In this document: positions 59,803 to 64,000 of the stretch, in pieces | Layout of the letters: every line of letters begins with the position of its first letter | How positions within the stretch are numbered: position 1 is the stretch's first letter | NCBI GenBank assembly: GCA_020746875.1 | Contig: JAGTJL010000003.1 | Span: forward strand, 3,286,001 to 3,350,000 | Length of the DNA stretch: 64,000 nucleotides | Reading direction: 5' to 3' | Source of the DNA: Rhexocercosporidium sp. MPI-PUGE-AT-0058 | Taxonomy: Eukaryota > Ascomycota > Leotiomycetes > Helotiales | Made by a program: the position numbers and the translations under genes | The notes under the pieces: model-generated | Databases searched by the model: none | What the model saw: the letters and a program-made list of their open reading frames with translations, nothing else | Told to the model about the DNA's origin: nothing

Positions 59803-60632
59803 TTTAAGCTTGTCTCGATTAAGTTTAGCTTTAATTCCTTTAAGCGATTATTACTTATAGTGATTTATTAGACTATTCTAGTCTTTAAACTTTATTTAAG
59901 TCTTTATAACCTCACAATGAGGCTACCCTCCTTAATTTAATATGCCTTAAATCGATATAAAATCGATATTTAAGGTAAAAAGTCTTGCCAAGGACTTATA
60001 TATTACTTTACCGAGGGTTTCGCTTAATTAATATTATAACAGGGTTCCCAGCGGTCTGCTTAGGCTCTTATTATAACGCTAGCGCCACTACTAGCTCAGT
60101 TTTCTCTCACAAGAAGTAAATAAGCTTAATTAACTATAACCCTCTCCGAGGATGGCTTTTTATACAGCTAATAAAGCCTAAAAACCACTGTAATTTGTGC
60201 TAGACTAGTGACGATTCGGACAGCCACTCCCTAATACAAGCCACGCTAACACGCTACTTATAGCTACTACTAGCGCCGTAAAAGGTATAGGCGCCTAAGA
60301 ATAAGAAATTTATTATAAGACCAAAACCGCAATTTAGGTGGCTACGCGCACTTATAACGTCTAAGGACCGCTAGGTTATGATTTCCTTAGGGTTTAGTCT
60401 TAAGGTCAAAGGCCTCGAGTCCGTAATACGTCCTAATCGAGTTAGTAAGGGCTCAAAGGAGTCTAGCTTACTTTAGTCAAGAGAAGCTAATATAGCTTTA
60501 TCGACAAGCCTTTGAACGAAAGCAGCCGAAGCGGTATTAGCCGAGAAAGCTCAGCTTAGTCGTCTCGATCGGGAAGTATGTGTCGGTAACTGATATTATT
60601 GGCCGCCTTAGCGAATTGCCGAATTGCTACTA
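59803..60632. other. Probable leader and 5' LTR region of copia I, unresolved
   Basis: About 830 bp with mixed composition and no gene. Position upstream of the copia I start suggests leader and LTR, but no TG...CA pair or second LTR was recognised. Confidence 0.35.
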
Positions 60633-60914
60633 TGTAATAATAGGCGAGCCAATCAGGAATAAGGAAGCGCAGTAGGTGAGGACACGTGATTAAAGAGAGA
60701 GAATTGCTTTGCTTGCTTGCTTAAAGAGTTAAAAGAGCTCTTCGGTAATTATATACAAAATAATAGCTTCTCTAAAAGCTTTTACGACTACGTAATTGAA
60801 TACGAGCGTAATTTCCCGGAATACGAAGATAATTTCCGGGCCGCGTAAGCAGTGGAAACCCCTTCGGCTATTTTAGGGTAGAATCGGCACGAGTTACCGA
60901 AGTGAAATCCAACA
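60633..60914 (+). repeat. LTR, family E, second copy
   Basis: 282 bp, matching the solo LTR at 24169-24486 from AATAGGCGAGCCAATCAGGAA to GTGAAATCCAACA. Its start reads TGTAATAAT instead of TGTGAGAAT. It lacks the 30-odd bp that form the perfect inverted repeat in the first copy. The flanks (TACTA and CTGTA) do not match, so it is either a rearranged solo LTR or the end of a lost element. Confidence 0.8.
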
Positions 60915-60917
60915 CTG

Positions 60918-61032
60918 TATTAGAAGCAGCACAATCTTCTACAATTAGCGCTGCTACGCTAATGCGCTCCGTAAAGGAGGGCATAGCAGCTGCGAAAGCT
61001 AAGCTAAAGAACAGAGCGAGAGTAATAAAGTA
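60918..61032 (+). pseudogene. C-terminal protein fragment, unknown
   Basis: An open frame directly after the E LTR reads LEAAQSSTISAATLMRSVKE and ends with a basic KLKNRARVIK before TAA. It looks like a helical, basic C-terminus of a longer protein cut off by the LTR. Family not recognised. Confidence 0.35.
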
Positions 61033-61879
61033 AGCGAGCATATGCATATTAGCGATAAACGAATAGACTTGAAAAAAATTTATAATTATATAAGTAAAAG
61101 ATGTAAAGTAAATTGATATAATAATTAGTATTCAGTACGCCATATTAAAGACTATAAAAGGTCTACTTATACTTCCTAATATAAGTATAATTATAATATA
61201 AGAGTCGGACTATCGGCAGATACTTTCTACCTTTTCCTTTGTACGAGTTTTATATCGCAAGAATATAAATAATAAAGTAATTTATAAATAAAAGCTGATA
61301 TGATACGAAGTTGAAAAAAAGAGATTTGGTGTGAATGATGATTCTATTGTACGGGGGATTTCTAGGTCTATATAACTACTTTAGCTAATCACGTGTATAT
61401 TCGCTTATATAACTTAATTAAGTATTTGCTTGCGAGCTTACGAGCTGGCGTAATCTCTTACTAGAAACCAGAGCTTCCGGGGTTTTAAAACACGGAAGCT
61501 AAGGCTTCCGAAAGCCACTGTTTTAGCCCTGAATAACCTTTTATCGGAAGCTTAAAGCTTCCGAGGTTTAAAGCACGGAAGCCGAGGCTTTATGCGAAGC
61601 CAGAGCTTTATGCAAAGGTAGTTGAGTTATGGAAAGGTATGCTTAATATAATCTTATAGAAGTCACAGAACATACGCAGAAGTATAGTTGTCTATATTTT
61701 CGTCTCGGCCGAAAGACTTATTTTATTATACTATATAGCATTTAAGAAGAATTATAATTATAAAGAAAAGAATAATTCACCTCGAAGTAGTTGCGTCTGA
61801 AATAAGATACTTTAATATATTATAAGATTATATATATGCCTTATTTATACTTTAAGCTAAAGCAGTCCGAATTGCGTTA
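61033..61879. other. Non-coding stretch with GGAAGC palindrome cluster
   Basis: No gene seen. Between 61473 and 61582 the motif GCTTCCG(A/G)GGTTT...CACGGAAGC occurs twice (61473-61499 and 61557-61582), with a GGAAGCTTAAAGCTTCC palindrome between them (about 61546-61562). The rest is AT-rich. Confidence 0.55.
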
Positions 61880-63860
61880 ATCTCCTAGCGCTTCTTAAAG
61901 ATTTATTTGCGAATATTATTATTCAGATTACTCTTGATCGCAAGTAAGACTGCAGCAGCTTAATTATAGCCTCGTCCTCGCTACTTGCAGCTTACGAAAG
62001 CGGCGTCCGATTATATTCGTCTATTGCATTCGCGTTAACCTTGCTAATAATATGGAGTATTATTTAATGAAATCGAATTTTATAAGTTTATTAGCTTTAT
62101 ATTTTAACTATTAAATAAATAATTCTGATATATTTCTTAGCTTTAATTACTGCCTTATCGTGAATTATTCGTTTAAACTTTAGTTTTATAAAATGAAGTT
62201 AATTAGATATTCTTTACCTTATATAAAGTTTATATTATAATCTTTTTTATCTTAAATAATATTTATTCCGTAAAGATTAGTAAAGAAATATTACTTAGAA
62301 ATTAGACTTTTTATAAAATTACTTTTTTAATATAACGTACTTTAATTAAAATCCTATCTTTATTTTTAAATTCTTTATTATTATTAAATGCTTTATTATT
62401 CTTATCGAGATAAGTTAAGTAAAATATAATAATTTTAATATATATCTTACTTATTAAATTCGGTAAGCGTGATCTGGCCATCTCGACAAAAATAGTCTTA
62501 ATATCTCCTGCTGCTTTACGTTAATCTTTCATCTTAATAATTTAAGCTTAAGCTTAATAAGTTTTTACTTTTTTAAGTAATTAATAAAAGAACTTTAAAG
62601 ATTAATCTTTAATAAATATACGCCGATATTATAAATGTTATATAATATTATATATTAATCTTTTAAATAAAGACTTTAACGTTTAAGATACTAATATAAG
62701 TTTTTCTTTTAAAAGATATCGCTAAATATATATATTTGACTTTTAATAAGGCGGAATTACTTAAAGCTAATTAAATAAGGCGTTTTAAGTTTATCCGACG
62801 ATAATTAGAGGACGATAATATTCTTTAAAGAAATGCTCTTATATACGAAACTAAAGAAGTGAAGGAATATAATCGATCGAATAAGAGATATTATTAGAAG
62901 AAAGCGTTTATTTAGCGAATACTTTGTCTTTTCGTTTAAAAAGAGAGACCGAAGGCTGCAAGGAATTATTTAATTTAATTTAAGTGGGATAAAGAAAATG
63001 AAATTAAATTTAATAATCTTTTTAATAAATAAGTCTTATATTTTAAGAATACTTTAGTAAGAAAGAAGACTAAAGAGCGCTGGATTAATCTTCGAGAGAA
63101 TACGAGCTAAGTCTCGGATATCTTTTATTATAGTATCGAGACCGACTTGCTCTCTTACTAAGATATATTTAATAATAATTCGCTGATTTAAGATTCGGCC
63201 GATAAATATAAAAAAAAAATGCGATAGATTCTTATTTACTTATATTATAAGCCTTTTAAAAGAAGATAAGAGTTAATAAATCTAAACTTTTCTTATTTAC
63301 TTTATATGCTTGCCGTAATTATATTATAGTCGATATCGCTTTACTTTTAGTAGTCGTTTTCTTTATAAGTTATTAATTAATCATTAGGATAGTAATATAA
63401 GTAAGGAAGAACTACGACGAATCGAATATTTTCTGTTACTTCTTTAAGTTATCGATAATGCTATCAAGAGCCGCTTTTATATATATAATATATTTTAGCC
63501 TTTTCGCGCTGCTTTTTTTTATAAATAATCTTATCTTAAATTAAGATTTCTTTTTAAATACCGACGAGGCCGTCGAGTTTATTAATTTTAGAATTTGCTT
63601 TAAAGTATTTATAATATTAAATTCTAATATATTTAAAGCTTTTTACTTAAAGCTTCTTATACGATTCGGACTGCTGAGATTTAACGTTTTATTTTTATTT
63701 AATAATCCCGGATATATAATACGGCTTTTCGCAATTATGTCTCAGCTTTTTATAAGCCTGACAGCGTGCGTAAAAGTCTTTTTCATACTTTTATTATATT
63801 AGCTTCTTAAATCTAAAGTTATATAAATATACGAAAGTAATAAACGTTAAAAATATTAAA
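61880..63860 (-). pseudogene. NLR/ankyrin-like gene relic
   Basis: Minus-strand coding traces run from about 63860 to 61880. A long readable frame at about 63480-63010 includes LDSIIDNLKK, TTTKSKAIST, FIGRILNQRIIIKYILVREQ, GLDTIIKDIRDLARILSKIN and PALFSLLSY. This resembles the N-terminal effector-like region of fungal STAND/NLR proteins, by memory. Further down, at about 62060-61930, an ankyrin repeat is clear: VNANAIDEYNRTPLS-stop-AASSEDEAIIKLLQSYL. The two parts fit one gene with ankyrin repeats at the C-terminus; the middle (NTPase) is too mutated to read. Stops are mostly at Gln/Trp positions. Confidence 0.5.
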
Positions 63861-64000
63861 ACTTGCCGTAAGATCTCGATAACTCATTTTATATATATAT
63901 TAATTATTAAAACGGCCGTAAAAGCGAATAATACTAATAATACAGGATCTATAACCTTAATTAGCTAGTAGTATTTTGTTCGGTTGCAGCGATTTTGAGC

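Noticed and set aside
60628..60919. Target-site duplication around the second E LTR
   Set aside because: Left TACTA and right CTGTA do not match well enough to claim a duplication.
1..64000. tRNA, rRNA, CRISPR arrays or bacterial-type operons
   Set aside because: No cloverleaf-like, rRNA-like or regularly spaced repeat arrays were seen on reading; the content is eukaryotic transposon DNA.

Overview
The window looks like a repeat-rich, AT-rich compartment of a filamentous ascomycete genome (Pezizomycotina). Three things point there: spliceosomal introns with fungal-size branch points, the transposon families present (chromodomain Ty3/gypsy, Ty1/copia, Fot1/pogo, hAT, MULE), and mutation that looks like repeat-induced point mutation (RIP). 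Nearly every stop in the recognisable frames replaces CAA, CAG or TGG. Catalytic Asp is often Asn, zinc-knuckle Cys is often Tyr, and CpG-rich codons survive. A degenerate F-box/LRR-like gene resembles a family I associate with Helotiales/Leotiomycetes; that placement is inference only. There are almost no intact genes.

Positions 1-29554 form a tower of nested transposons. The base is a Ty3/gypsy chromovirus (C, +) that appears to have inserted into the F-box-like gene whose remains start at 29555. Inside C sit gypsy A (1305-8032, -), gypsy B (8336-14832, +), gypsy D (15844-23502, +), a solo LTR E (24169-24486) and a Fot1/pogo-like DNA transposon F (27420-29253). Each insertion except F is bounded by a 5-bp target-site duplication; F has TA. 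With the inserts removed, the C sequence reads continuously.

29555-35300 is a higher-GC island. It holds the F-box-like pseudogene (-), a urease C-terminal relic with one recognisable intron (+), a 768-bp MITE with long terminal inverted repeats (TIRs), an intact small secreted cysteine-rich protein gene with a frameshifted tandem paralogue (both -), and a second 267-bp MITE.

35300-64000 is again degenerate repeats: a gypsy relic carrying an hAT element with an 8-bp duplication, a long AT-rich stretch with a comparatively young MULE (44056-46762), a complete Ty1/copia element G (47086-55439, -) with 189-bp LTRs and AAAGG duplication, a gypsy relic H (-), a second copia (I, -), another E-type LTR, and at the right edge an NLR/ankyrin-like relic (-).

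The most interesting signal is that gypsy D and copia G, from different LTR superfamilies, both carry an extra gene in the 3' interior between pol and the 3' LTR, on the strand opposite to pol. Both genes seem to contain introns, and both encode the same kind of Cys cluster (CxxC ... CxxC-x5/6-C followed by a hydrophobic LLxAIxN-like stretch). Antisense introns would survive retrotransposition because the genomic RNA is not spliced there. All functional statements are read by eye from the sequence; no searches were run.
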